From: a virus
Direction: 5' to 3' (one strand)
IMG/VR virus record: IMGVR_UViG_3300030518_000005
Coordinates: 1 to 64,000 of that record
DNA: 64,000 bases
Below the pieces are notes generated by a model, which did not search any database, had not been told where the DNA came from, and worked only from the letters and a program-made list of their open reading frames with translations. Positions 15,784-23,617 of the stretch are shown here, one piece after another. Numbering within the stretch: position 1 is the stretch's first letter; the number at the start of each line of letters is the position of its first letter. The translations under genes and the position numbers were made by a program.

Positions 15784-15797
15784 TCTGATCGTATAAT
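15781..15797 (+). promoter_or_regulatory. Promoter with TAATCTGAT upstream element
   Basis: TAATCTGATCGTATAAT, with TATAAT as the -10. A near-identical element (TAATCTGATTGTAGAAT) lies at 34196-34212 before another gene, suggesting a phage-specific promoter class. Confidence 0.5.
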
Positions 15798-15815
15798 CCT
15801 CTATAAGGAGGGTCT

Positions 15816-16247
15816 ATGATCATCGCATACATGTTTATTCTGCATTTTGTGGCAGATTTTATATTTCAATCGCGTGAGATGGGTCAAAAGAAGAGTTCAG
15901 AGTTTATCTGGCTCGCAAAGCACCTGGCTATTCAAACCGCATTCTTCTTATTTGGACTTATGATCGTTGTCAATCCGTTGATAGCACTTAAGATTGCCCT
16001 ACTAAATTCCCTTATTCATGGCGTGATTGATTGGAACATCTGGCGCTTATATAAGGCAAGCGCCTACTATCGAATCAAGAAAGAAGCTGATGCCTTCACA
16101 ATTTCTCAAGAAGAGAAAAATAAGTGGATGGCTGAGAGTGGTAAGAACTGGCAGTACTGGAATGATCACCTGTTTTACACCACAATCGGGTTTGATCAGC
16201 TCTTGCATGGTCTAACCATTCTTGCTATGGCTGGGCTGTTCTTATGA
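15816..16247 (+). CDS. DUF3307-like membrane protein
   Basis: 143 residues with AAGGAGGG before the ATG. The N-terminal HFVADFIFQSREMGQKKSS and a later WLAKHLAIQTA match the pattern of DUF3307 membrane proteins (His, Asp-Phe, Gln, and a conserved His before a membrane helix). About four hydrophobic segments. The function of DUF3307 is unknown. The stop overlaps the next ATG. Confidence 0.62.
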   Translation: MIIAYMFILHFVADFIFQSREMGQKKSSEFIWLAKHLAIQTAFFLFGLMIVVNPLIALKIALLNSLIHGVIDWNIWRLYKASAYYRIKKEADAFTISQEEKNKWMAESGKNWQYWNDHLFYTTIGFDQLLHGLTILAMAGLFL

Positions 16248-16666
16248 GAGTAGCAATATATCCAGGAAGCTTTAACCCGTGGCATAAAGGTCACGAAGAA
16301 ATACTAAATAAGTCATTGCTCTTGTTCGATAAGGTTATTATTGGCATTGGTAATAACCCAGAAAAGAACTTCAATAACCCTCACAATAACAATCCAATCT
16401 TTAGGATTCCAGAACACGTTAGATATAACGATCAGTATGTTGATGTGCAAACTTATGACGGACTACTTCCTGACTTTGCAAAACATGTTGACGCAGTAGC
16501 AATCATTCGTGGCCTACGTGACGGCAAAGATCTAGATGCAGAGAAGACTCAGCAGTACTGGTGTGAGGACCTTGGACTTACGATTCCGATCGTATATTTC
16601 ATCTGTGATCGCACTTTGGTTCATATTTCTAGCTCTGCAATCAGAGCAGTGGAGAAGTTTAAATGA
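16244..16666 (+). CDS. coaD: CoaD-like phosphopantetheine adenylyltransferase
   Basis: 140 residues. The nucleotidyltransferase signature is AIYPGSFNPWHKGHEEI (HKGH at about residues 14-17). FDKVIIGIGNNPEK, YDGLLPDFAK, AVAIIRGLRDGKDLDAEK and HISSSAIRAV match CoaD throughout, more closely than NadD or NadM. CoaD transfers AMP from ATP to phosphopantetheine in coenzyme A synthesis. A change of acceptor to nicotinamide mononucleotide is conceivable because the phage has other NAD genes at 41.5-44.5 kb, but IIRGLR favours CoaD. Slightly shorter than host CoaD (about 160). Confidence 0.82.
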   Translation: MRVAIYPGSFNPWHKGHEEILNKSLLLFDKVIIGIGNNPEKNFNNPHNNNPIFRIPEHVRYNDQYVDVQTYDGLLPDFAKHVDAVAIIRGLRDGKDLDAEKTQQYWCEDLGLTIPIVYFICDRTLVHISSSAIRAVEKFK

Positions 16667-17188
16667 TTATTTATTTTTACTAACGTAATCTGCAGCTGCC
16701 AACAGTATATGTTGTTCATCGTTTGCAAGACCAAGCATTCTATTATGTTTTTGACACAATAGGCCTCTAATTTTACCTGTTTTATGACAGTGATCGACTG
16801 CTAAATATCTCAACTTCCCTCTATGATCTTTAGAAGTTTCTGGCTGTTTACATATAGCACAAGTGTGATTCTGACTTGCAGACATTTTCCTATATTGTTC
16901 TAATGTTATGCCAAAACTAGTTCGCAACTTATAGTCTTTAACTTTATCTGGATTATTGTCATAATATTCTTTGCATTTCTTGTTGGTTTTTTCTTTATTG
17001 CGTCTACACCACTCTCTTGCAGTTTTGTTGACACTTTCTCTATTTTGTACTTGATATTCAGCTTGTCGCCTTTTACAACATAATTTGCACCATGGTTGTA
17101 GTTTATCTTTGCTCTTTTGATTTTTAGCAAAGTTAATTAATGGTTGAGGATTTACTTGTGTACAACTAGAATTGGAACAATTTTTCAT
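16667..17188 (-). CDS. Endonuclease VII-family homing endonuclease
   Basis: 173 residues on the minus strand. The N-terminal zinc ribbon uses CKLCCKRR and nearby cysteines. FGITLEQYRKMSASQNHTC, CKQPETS, LAVDHCHKTGKIRGLLC and HNRMLG complete the endonuclease VII pattern, with DHCH as catalytic core. It lies between CoaD and DNA ligase. A perfect TATAAT lies 6 bases before its ATG and there is no ribosome site, so it is probably translated from a leaderless mRNA. Confidence 0.88.
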   Translation of the reverse strand: MKNCSNSSCTQVNPQPLINFAKNQKSKDKLQPWCKLCCKRRQAEYQVQNRESVNKTAREWCRRNKEKTNKKCKEYYDNNPDKVKDYKLRTSFGITLEQYRKMSASQNHTCAICKQPETSKDHRGKLRYLAVDHCHKTGKIRGLLCQKHNRMLGLANDEQHILLAAADYVSKNK

Positions 17189-17194
17189 ATTCTG

Positions 17195-17200
17195 ATTATA
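17195..17200 (-). promoter_or_regulatory. -10 box of a leaderless endonuclease gene
   Basis: TATAAT on the minus strand with a 6-base gap (CAGAAT) to the ATG at 17188. Confidence 0.5.
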
Positions 17201-17241
17201 TCATATAACTGGATAAATTTGATCTTATGGTGGTGAAATAC

Positions 17242-18375
17242 ATGAAAACTTTGCCGGTTTTGTATAAAAAAGCTAGTTCTGGTAAGACTCAAATGTGGTC
17301 AATTGGTGTTGATGGCAATAACATTATTGTTAACTTTGGGCAACAAGACGGTAAGATTCAACGCACTGAAGAAGTAATCAAAGAGGGCAAGAATGCCGGT
17401 CGTGCGAACGCTACTACTCCTGAACAACAAGCATTAGCCGAAGCCACTGCAAAGTGGGAAGGCAAGATCAAGAAGGGATACGTTGAAGACGTTTCCCGTG
17501 CTGAAGCTGGCGAAAAAGACATCGACGGTGGATATGACTGCATGCTTGCTCACAAGTTCGCAGACCACGGCCATAAGATCAAGTATCCAGCGTACACTCA
17601 ACCTAAGTTGAACGGTCACCGTTGTCTTGCTACCATTAAAGACGGTGTTGCTAAGCTCTGGTCTCGTACTCGCAAGCCCATCACAAGCTGTCCTCATATC
17701 GTAGAGGAGCTTCAAAAGATCTTCACTACTGGATACCACGAGATCGACGGAGAGCTTTACAATCACGCCTACAAAGATAACTTCGAAGAGCTTGCTTCAT
17801 TGATTCGTCAAGAAGTGCCTGCGAAGAACTGTACTGAGGTTCAATACCACGTGTACGACAAGCCATCTAAGGATGGTTTTGCTACTAGATTTGAAAACCT
17901 TCGCACTAGCGTTCATTGCTACGAGATGGTCAACGGTATGTGCAACTACATATTCGTTACTGAGACTGTATCTGTTAAGACTGAAGACGACATGATGAAT
18001 GCGTTTGAGTCTTTCTTGAAGCGTGGATATGAAGGCGGAATGGCTCGCAATATCGAGGGCGAGTACCAAGGTAAGCGTAGCTATGGACTACAGAAGATTA
18101 AAGAGTTTCAAGACGCAGACTTCCAAATCGTCGGTATTAAAGAGGGTCGTGGCGGCTATGCTGGCTGCGCCATCTTCGTATGTCATTCGCCTACTGCACC
18201 CAAAGGTGAGGACACGTTTGATGTTAAGATGCGCGGTCCTAAAGAACGCCTAATGGACTTCTTCAACGACCATTCATTGTGGCAGGGTAAAACCCTTGTT
18301 GTTAAGTACCAGTATATCTCTAAGTACGGTATCCCAATCTTCCCCGTCGGCGAGCGGTTTAAGGATGAGTTATGA
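17242..18375 (+). CDS. ATP-dependent DNA ligase with N-terminal WGR domain
   Basis: About 377 residues from ATG at 17242; a start at 17227 is also possible. The first 85 residues (MWSIGVDGNNIIVNFGQQDG and the KNAGRANATTP loop) are a WGR domain, a DNA-break-sensing module. The ligase core follows: motif I PKLNGHRCLA with the adenylated Lys, motif III HEIDGELY, motif IV YEGGMAR and motif V LQKIKEF. Motif I has Asn where most ligases have Asp (KxDG), a variant seen in phage ligases. It seals nicks during phage replication or repair. Confidence 0.88.
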   Translation: MKTLPVLYKKASSGKTQMWSIGVDGNNIIVNFGQQDGKIQRTEEVIKEGKNAGRANATTPEQQALAEATAKWEGKIKKGYVEDVSRAEAGEKDIDGGYDCMLAHKFADHGHKIKYPAYTQPKLNGHRCLATIKDGVAKLWSRTRKPITSCPHIVEELQKIFTTGYHEIDGELYNHAYKDNFEELASLIRQEVPAKNCTEVQYHVYDKPSKDGFATRFENLRTSVHCYEMVNGMCNYIFVTETVSVKTEDDMMNAFESFLKRGYEGGMARNIEGEYQGKRSYGLQKIKEFQDADFQIVGIKEGRGGYAGCAIFVCHSPTAPKGEDTFDVKMRGPKERLMDFFNDHSLWQGKTLVVKYQYISKYGIPIFPVGERFKDEL

Positions 18376-18446
18376 TGTTTGCAACCTACTTCCTGTATCT
18401 TTACCTTGAACCAACTCTATTGGTACTCTTTGTATTGGTGAACTAA
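18372..18446 (+). CDS. 24-residue membrane peptide
   Basis: MMFATYFLYLYLEPTLLVLF plus VLVN: a single hydrophobic segment. AAGGA lies 6 bases before the ATG, which overlaps the ligase stop; the TAA overlaps the ATG of the next gene. The double overlap and good ribosome site make translation likely despite the size. Confidence 0.45.
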   Translation: MMFATYFLYLYLEPTLLVLFVLVN

Positions 18447-18760
18447 TGATCTCAATCGCAGAGTTAGAGAAGCTTAAAGCAATCGCTGCTGCGTCCACTA
18501 AAGTTAATGAGTGGTATGCCAATGGCGGTACAGTACGTGGACCATTCAATAGATGGTTCAATGTTACAGATGTGCCAGAACAGTATAAGCAACATGTTGC
18601 ATGGTGCGGCGATGACGCTCAGTTTGCTGCAGCTGCAATGAACAACATGGTAAAGCTTATCGAGTGCATTGAGGACCTACGCAAGCAGAGAGACGAGCTA
18701 GAGCTGCAGCTAGGTATCGAGAATATGGTTATTGACGGCAAAGAGCCTGGGGAGATCTAA
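18446..18760 (+). CDS. Ead/Ea22-like phage protein
   Basis: 104 residues. The central WCGDDAQFAAAAMNNMVKLI, followed by a coiled coil (ECIEDLRKQRDELELQL), resembles the Ea22/Ead-type phage proteins. Their biochemical role is unknown. It overlaps the genes on both sides by one to four bases. Confidence 0.55.
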   Translation: MISIAELEKLKAIAAASTKVNEWYANGGTVRGPFNRWFNVTDVPEQYKQHVAWCGDDAQFAAAAMNNMVKLIECIEDLRKQRDELELQLGIENMVIDGKEPGEI

Positions 18761-19326
18761 TGGAGTTCTTATTCTTACCGATGGACAATGAGACAGGTGG
18801 ATTGAGCAAGGGTGTTTCCCTGCTCTCTACCTATCTTGAAGTAGTGAACACTAAGCTGGAAGTAGTAGACTGTCTGTCTATGTTCGTCAAGCCTAACGAT
18901 GGAGTCTACCACGTTGAAGCTGGTGGTCTTGAGATCAACAAGATCAATCTTGTGAACCACGACAAAGTCTCTATCACTTACTCTGAGGCAGGACAGAAGT
19001 TGTTCCGGTTCTTACAGAAGAACTCTAATGACGGCAAGATCCAGTTAATTCCTGTCGGTAAGCAGGTCCATCGCGATGTAGCCTGGTTGCAGGAGCATTT
19101 GCTGGGCAAGAAAACGATGGATAAGTTCGTGTCTTATCGCACAGTTGATATCACTGGCATTGCATTCAGTCTTCTGATTAAGGGTAAGCTTCCGCCAGAC
19201 CTTGGTCTGTCTTTAGGCTCATTGGTAGAATACTTCAAGATCGTAATACCTGGTGAAGTACACGAGGCGAAGTACGACACGCAAGCCACTATGGCTGTGT
19301 GGATGAAGCTGATGGAGATGATGTGA
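18760..19326 (+). CDS. DEDDh 3'-5' exonuclease (RNase T / DnaQ family)
   Basis: 188 residues. Exo I is FLPMDNETGG, giving Asp 9 and Glu 11; exo II is near GKQVHRDVAWLQEH (Asp about 108); exo III is VHEAKYDTQATM, with His and Asp of the DEDDh type. Such enzymes trim single-stranded DNA or RNA ends or proofread. As there is no polymerase domain it is a stand-alone nuclease. It lies two genes after the DNA ligase. Confidence 0.78.
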   Translation: MEFLFLPMDNETGGLSKGVSLLSTYLEVVNTKLEVVDCLSMFVKPNDGVYHVEAGGLEINKINLVNHDKVSITYSEAGQKLFRFLQKNSNDGKIQLIPVGKQVHRDVAWLQEHLLGKKTMDKFVSYRTVDITGIAFSLLIKGKLPPDLGLSLGSLVEYFKIVIPGEVHEAKYDTQATMAVWMKLMEMM

Positions 19327-19625
19327 GCGTACACGGGAAAGTATCTAGAGAGATTCAGTGCTTACAGAGGTTGCAGGAAACGACTCAGCAGCTAGATGAA
19401 ATCATTTACTTTCTGAAACAAGAACTTCTCATCGATGATGGTGTTATTCGTACAGTAAAGCAGCAGCCAGACCATGCTAAAGAGGTGCAGAAGCTACTCT
19501 CTGGTCTCAAAGCTGCAGGTAAACTTCAGCTCTGTCAATACGAGTGGACAGTGCTTCCTGTAGAGAACATTAGAGTCTTTATTATTACTGATAGGAATCA
19601 AAAAGAATTTACGTTTGGAGGCTGA
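19323..19625 (+). CDS. Helical hypothetical protein, GTG start
   Basis: 100 residues from GTG at 19323, overlapping the exonuclease stop, with GGAG 6 bases upstream. The first half is coiled-coil-like (EIQCLQRLQETTQQLDEIIY) and the second is basic and mixed. A GGAGG in its last codons serves the next gene. Confidence 0.55.
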   Translation: MSVHGKVSREIQCLQRLQETTQQLDEIIYFLKQELLIDDGVIRTVKQQPDHAKEVQKLLSGLKAAGKLQLCQYEWTVLPVENIRVFIITDRNQKEFTFGG

Positions 19626-19626
19626 T

Positions 19627-19740
19627 ATGCTGAGACTTTTATTTCTTGCTTTTGTTATTTACATTTGCCTAGTGGGCTTTTCATTTAATACGCTCGGAAT
19701 CCACGTACACTTGAACGGGTTCATTGGGAGTTTAAAATGA
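19627..19740 (+). CDS. 37-residue membrane peptide
   Basis: MLRLLFLAFVIYICLVGFSF followed by a polar tail. A strong GGAGG lies 6 bases before the ATG and the stop overlaps the next ATG. A single N-terminal membrane segment; it could be a small inner-membrane effector. Confidence 0.55.
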   Translation: MLRLLFLAFVIYICLVGFSFNTLGIHVHLNGFIGSLK

Positions 19741-20132
19741 GCTTAGGTCAAAAAGAAGCGGTTATTGCTGAGATTTTACTTCAGGTGCCGCAGTTTAATA
19801 AGTATGTTGATAACGCTCTTATTGCTCTTAGTTCTGCTCAACTTGAGACGGTGAAAGCTAACGTGATGAATGGTATCATCAATGGTCTCATCGACTACTC
19901 TAAAGATAGAAACAACCACGGCGAAGTCCGTAGCTATGCACGAAGCATGGTGATGAACCACATTAAGAAAGCCAAGGAATTAAACGGTGGAAACAGCTTT
20001 ACTAGTACTCCTGTTAGCATCAGCGATCCAGTTCCTCGCACGATCCGAGTCAAAGCGAAAATCGTGCCCAAAGGTGTGAACCCTGACCTATTGCCACAAG
20101 AGTTAGCTGACTACGCTAGGACTCTAGTGTGA
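19737..20132 (+). CDS. Conserved phage protein, paralogue of 276-761
   Basis: 131 residues. MSLGQKEAVIAEIL at the start, RSYARSMVMNHIKKAKELNG in the middle and PDLLPQELADYARTLV at the end match, block by block, the protein at 276-761. The middle block is basic. Function unknown; the shared ends suggest a common partner. Confidence 0.7.
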   Translation: MSLGQKEAVIAEILLQVPQFNKYVDNALIALSSAQLETVKANVMNGIINGLIDYSKDRNNHGEVRSYARSMVMNHIKKAKELNGGNSFTSTPVSISDPVPRTIRVKAKIVPKGVNPDLLPQELADYARTLV

Positions 20133-20326
20133 CAGGATCAGAGTATCTTAAGTCTATTCGAATGCAAGCCGTGGATGAGAAGCTAGAAGAGATAAAGGCA
20201 CATATAATGAACCTGCGTCTATTCCTTCACAAGCTAAATGCTGTCAACTTAGGTGACTCAGTTTTTAGTTCGCACAGTTTCATAATGAAACATTCCCCTT
20301 TGGGGAAACCACCAACACGTGTATAA
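20129..20326 (+). CDS. LLxxLxxLkV-motif small protein
   Basis: 65 residues from GTG at 20129, overlapping the previous TGA. NLRLFLHKLNAVNLGDSVFS is a variant of the shared helical motif. A hairpin (TTCCCC/GGGGAA) lies in its last codons, just before the tRNA promoter. Confidence 0.5.
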   Translation: MTGSEYLKSIRMQAVDEKLEEIKAHIMNLRLFLHKLNAVNLGDSVFSSHSFIMKHSPLGKPPTRV

Positions 20327-20327
20327 T
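20322..20327 (+). promoter_or_regulatory. -10 box of the initiator tRNA
   Basis: TATAAT (inside GTGTATAATATG) 7 bases before the first base of the tRNA at 20335, so transcription would start at the mature 5' end. Confidence 0.5.
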
Positions 20328-20334
20328 ATGTCTT

Positions 20335-20412
20335 CGCGGGGTGACTGGAAGAAGTGCCAGCTTGGCCTCATAAGCCAAAATGATGTGAGTGCAAGTCTCA
20401 CCCCCGCAACCA
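20335..20412 (+). tRNA. tRNA-fMet-like (CAU), initiator type
   Basis: A full cloverleaf with encoded CCA. The acceptor 5' strand CGCGGGG faces CCCCGCA, leaving the unpaired C1:A72 that marks bacterial initiator tRNA. The acceptor stem and discriminator match E. coli tRNA-fMet closely. The anticodon stem TTGGC/GCCAA encloses CTCATAA (CAU). It lacks the three G:C pairs typical of initiator anticodon stems, so it is a hybrid. T arm GTGAG/CTCAC with loop TGCAAGT. Confidence 0.9.
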
Positions 20413-20419
20413 TCTTTCT

Positions 20420-20572
20420 ATGAAACCTATTCATCCTGCAGAATATCTTAAGAAAGAAAATGCCACTAGCGCTATGATGCCTCTACTCCGCCAACTCAAA
20501 GTTATTAAAGGCGATCGCTACCTAACAATGGATAATGTCAGACTTTTCATTTACAGACAAAAGTATAAGTAA
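20420..20572 (+). CDS. LLxxLxxLkV-motif small protein
   Basis: 50 residues starting 7 bases after the tRNA. MMPLLRQLKVIKGDRYLTMD is a near-perfect copy of the shared motif, followed by NVRLFIYRQKYK. No ribosome site is obvious because the tRNA end lies directly upstream; translation would depend on the unprocessed transcript. Supported mainly by the motif. Confidence 0.5.
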   Translation: MKPIHPAEYLKKENATSAMMPLLRQLKVIKGDRYLTMDNVRLFIYRQKYK

Positions 20573-20601
20573 TCTGAATATATAAACATTCAGAGGTGCT
20601 A

Positions 20602-20838
20602 ATGGGATTTTTAACTGTTGCTGTTCTGGTCTGTACTATGACCCAGCATGGAAACAAACAAGTTCTTTCATGCACTGATCACGGTACATCTAATCTTCGT
20701 ACCGAGCAGATCGTATCTAAGAAAGATATTAAATACACTAAGTGTTCTAATGTTACCTGCGATCTAACTGAGTGGGATGGATGCAAGTACACTCTTAATG
20801 ACAAGACTGTAGTTTACTCCAGCGAAACATGCGAATAG
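20602..20838 (+). CDS. Small exported Cys-rich protein
   Basis: 78 residues from ATG with AGAGGTG upstream. The hydrophobic N-terminus MGFLTVAVLVCTM is a possible signal; five more cysteines (VLSC, KCSN, VTCD, DGCK, ETC) suggest disulfides. The lipobox is poor (Val before Cys), so lipidation is doubtful. Confidence 0.55.
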   Translation: MGFLTVAVLVCTMTQHGNKQVLSCTDHGTSNLRTEQIVSKKDIKYTKCSNVTCDLTEWDGCKYTLNDKTVVYSSETCE

Positions 20839-20850
20839 AGGAGACTAGAC

Positions 20851-21267
20851 ATGAAGCAGTTTTTAGTAAGACTTAATTCATTACTTTTAATTATGTTCTT
20901 TATTGGTGGCCTATTCCTGTTTTTAACAGATGGATACAAAGCTGTTACTATAGATGATACGCATTACGTTACTGGCGACTTTGGTAAAGATATGATTGAA
21001 CAGTTCGCAAAATACTCTGACTGGGAATGTCGCTACTATCCTGACAAAGGTGAACCTCAGTACAACATTGAGAAAAATTGCATAGATTCAGCCTATAAAG
21101 GAGCGATGAGATCGAAAGCTGATGCAGAGGTTGGCGTAATCTGCTCCATCTTGTATCACACTCTCGGTGTGAGCGGAACAACTATGGCTCTAGGCACTGC
21201 TGTCGGCATGGCAGTAGTTGGATTCATCCTGATGTGGATCACTGAGTACGAAAGAGAGATCGACTAA
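20851..21267 (+). CDS. Membrane protein with extracytoplasmic loop
   Basis: 138 residues with GAGGAGA upstream. Two membrane segments, residues 10-26 (SLLLIMFFIGGLFLFL) and 108-128 (TMALGTAVGMAVVGFILMW), flank a roughly 80-residue polar loop with three cysteines (WEC, KNC, GVIC). Positive charge at the N-terminus would place the loop outside. Function unknown. Confidence 0.6.
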   Translation: MKQFLVRLNSLLLIMFFIGGLFLFLTDGYKAVTIDDTHYVTGDFGKDMIEQFAKYSDWECRYYPDKGEPQYNIEKNCIDSAYKGAMRSKADAEVGVICSILYHTLGVSGTTMALGTAVGMAVVGFILMWITEYEREID

Positions 21268-22082
21268 TGTTTAATAATGAAGTTACTTACCACGATAAGT
21301 GGAAGACACCTGAGAACGAGAAGGCTCTTGCAGAGCTAGAGCGTAAGTACTTCAGTAAATCTGAGTGCTCACCTGATTGTCCACTAGCTTGGGCACCAGA
21401 AGTACTTGAGATGATGGATCTGCTCCAGAAGGAATTAGGCTTCAAGCGCAATGAATCTACTATGCGCGGTTACTATATCCGAAGCGGAGCCGGAGCTTGG
21501 TTTATCGTTGAACCCTGGAAGAACATGTTCCACGCTATTAAGACTCAATTGGGTTTTGGTAAGCACGGCAAGTACCGAGAGAAAAACCCCATTAAGGCGA
21601 TTGGCAAAGTTATCAGTAGCTTCTTCCATAGCTATTTCTATGGCGCAAAAGCTCTTAAGATTAAGTATGTTAACCCTATACTCAATAAGATTGATAAGCC
21701 CAAGATCACTCTTGGTCAGCTGAAAGAGAAGTACGGAACGCTTCACTGCTACTTTCATACTCCTGATGCATACGAGGAATATGTAGAGAAGCAGGTTCGC
21801 ATCTGTGAGATCAAGATTGCTATGAAAGGTGCTTACACACCCCTTGAGTCATTCTGGGATGCAGGTGTCTCTTATAACATTGAGAATGAATACAATCCCG
21901 ACTCTGTTTCAGTTACGTATGGTGAGTATAACGGTAAGAGAACAGTAACTCTAAAGAAAACGACTTACCGCAAGGTCATGAAAGAGATGGGGATTGATCT
22001 ACAAGCTCTGCAACAAAAGATCTTCGAAGATACAGTTCTAAAGAATAAGGATCAAGATGAAAATGGCAAATCGGGTAGTTGA
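21267..22082 (+). CDS. Hypothetical protein with FEDTVLK C-terminus
   Basis: 271 residues. A Cys cluster (SECSPDCPLAW) lies near residue 35, and ITLGQLKEKYGTLHCYFH, at about 151, recalls a motif found in other phage proteins of unknown role. The C-terminal KIFEDTVLKNKD matches the C-terminal ends of the proteins at 35546, 45874 and 47748. No known fold. Confidence 0.6.
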   Translation: MFNNEVTYHDKWKTPENEKALAELERKYFSKSECSPDCPLAWAPEVLEMMDLLQKELGFKRNESTMRGYYIRSGAGAWFIVEPWKNMFHAIKTQLGFGKHGKYREKNPIKAIGKVISSFFHSYFYGAKALKIKYVNPILNKIDKPKITLGQLKEKYGTLHCYFHTPDAYEEYVEKQVRICEIKIAMKGAYTPLESFWDAGVSYNIENEYNPDSVSVTYGEYNGKRTVTLKKTTYRKVMKEMGIDLQALQQKIFEDTVLKNKDQDENGKSGS

Positions 22083-22317
22083 TTACAAGCGTAGATATGG
22101 CGACAAGTGGGAAGGACATCGTCCTAATAAAGCTAATTGGATGTCTAATGACTATAGTGTGTCACCTAACTCGTTAATGTTTCATTCTGATCATGCTTAT
22201 GTAGGATATGTTGATGGAACTTCTGGTAGCTATGGCATCAATAAGAAAACATGGTTAATATCTTCGCAAGGGATTAACTTTGATGGTAACCATGTAGGTA
22301 AGAATGAAGAAGCATGA
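22057..22317 (+). CDS. Hypothetical protein
   Basis: 86 residues, overlapping the previous gene by 26 bases, with AAGGA 5 bases before the ATG. Rich in Tyr, Gly, Asn and Trp (MSNDYSVSPNSLMFHSD; YVGYVDGTSGSYGINKK), probably beta-structured. Its stop overlaps the next ATG. Confidence 0.55.
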   Translation: MKMANRVVDYKRRYGDKWEGHRPNKANWMSNDYSVSPNSLMFHSDHAYVGYVDGTSGSYGINKKTWLISSQGINFDGNHVGKNEEA

Positions 22318-22610
22318 GCAGTTTACTTGGGCTACTCAATAAGTTTAAGAAGGCTCTAGCTGAGGGCAAGAGAGTGTTCCGCTGGGGTGACCCAGGATAT
22401 GGATTAGAGTATAACACATTAAAGGAAACACATAAGGTATCGAGAAGATTATGGAATGCAGACATCGCGAGAAACCCTCGAGTTGTTGGTTCCGGTCCTA
22501 ACGATGAGTTTCTTCGTAAAGATGTAATGAAAAAGAAGAACAGAGCCCACGGCAAGAGTGGTTATGTTCACTACAAACAAGAAAAAGTGAATGGCAGAGG
22601 GAGCTCATAA
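22314..22610 (+). CDS. Basic hypothetical protein
   Basis: 98 residues. An N-terminal helix (LLGLLNKFKKALAEGKRVF) is followed by a very basic body (KKKNRAHGKSGYVHYKQEK). It may bind nucleic acid. It overlaps the AAA ATPase gene by one base (TAATG), so it may be made together with it. Confidence 0.55.
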   Translation: MSSLLGLLNKFKKALAEGKRVFRWGDPGYGLEYNTLKETHKVSRRLWNADIARNPRVVGSGPNDEFLRKDVMKKKNRAHGKSGYVHYKQEKVNGRGSS

Positions 22611-23617
22611 TGATTGACGAAGGCAAGTTCGTACTGAAGAAGAAAACATCCTTTAACGACATGAACGCTGGTCTAGAGAACGAGCTCCCTGAGTCGGATC
22701 TCTGCTTCCAGGATGGTCAGTTCATCTATCAGTATAAGTTTGAGAAGCCTGAAGACGAGCGCCAGTACGAGATCAAGCCTGGCACTTTCGTCTTCACTAA
22801 GACGATGGCTGGTCTTGGACTTCGTCCAATCGAGTTTAAGAAGCGTAACCTCCTTGAGACGGTTACGAACACCACTAAGATCATGGCTGAAGCCAACAAG
22901 TTCTTCTCGCGTCTCCACGTGTACGAGAAGCTTGGTCGCCTTAAGAAGCGTGGCGTATTGCTCTACTCTGCCCCAGGTATGGGTAAGAGCTCTGCTATCG
23001 AGAAGTTCTGTTCTGACCTCATCGCTGAAGATCCAGGTACAGTAGTTATCATGTGGCCGACCTCAGAGATCGAGGCTGATGATATCGCCAAGCTCCTGTC
23101 TACTAACAGCAAGTACACTGCGGATTGCACCCGCATGATCCTCGTCATCGAGGACATCGGTGGAGGCGACAGCGAGCGTCATCGCTCTAACTCGGGTGTT
23201 GACTCGGGAATGTTGAACCTCCTTGATGGCGTTGGGGTTGTATTCAGCCTCCCTACGTTCATTGTAGCTACTACTAACCATCCACAGAGCCTGTTGGCAT
23301 CTCTCGCAGATCGCCCAGGTCGCTTTGACCTCATGTTGAAGCTCGCTCCTCCGAGTCATGACGAGAAGATCAGCCTGATGACATTCATCAGCAAGCGTGA
23401 TCTCACTGAAGACGAGAAGGAATGCCTTGGCACAAAGGGAACTGAAGAGTTCTCGGTTGCCCACTTGGAAGAGATCGCTGTCCGTGCAGAGCTCGATGAC
23501 AAGACCTATATGCAGGTTGTGAAAGAGATCGTCGAACACTCTAAGCTCTTCAAGCGTGACTTCGAAGAGAAAGCAAAAGGCCGCTTGGGTCTTGGCTTCG
23601 GCGGAGACGATGACTAG
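22610..23617 (+). CDS. AAA+ ATPase
   Basis: 335 residues. After a 110-residue N-terminal domain the AAA module shows Walker A SAPGMGKSS (about residue 124), Walker B MILVIEDIGGG (about 176-186), sensor 1 VATTNH and arginine finger DRPGRFD. The order and the RPGRFD box fit classic AAA remodelling ATPases (FtsH/BCS1 type) rather than a helicase. Its substrate is unknown. A C-terminal Gly/Asp tail overlaps the next gene. Confidence 0.82.
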   Translation: MIDEGKFVLKKKTSFNDMNAGLENELPESDLCFQDGQFIYQYKFEKPEDERQYEIKPGTFVFTKTMAGLGLRPIEFKKRNLLETVTNTTKIMAEANKFFSRLHVYEKLGRLKKRGVLLYSAPGMGKSSAIEKFCSDLIAEDPGTVVIMWPTSEIEADDIAKLLSTNSKYTADCTRMILVIEDIGGGDSERHRSNSGVDSGMLNLLDGVGVVFSLPTFIVATTNHPQSLLASLADRPGRFDLMLKLAPPSHDEKISLMTFISKRDLTEDEKECLGTKGTEEFSVAHLEEIAVRAELDDKTYMQVVKEIVEHSKLFKRDFEEKAKGRLGLGFGGDDD

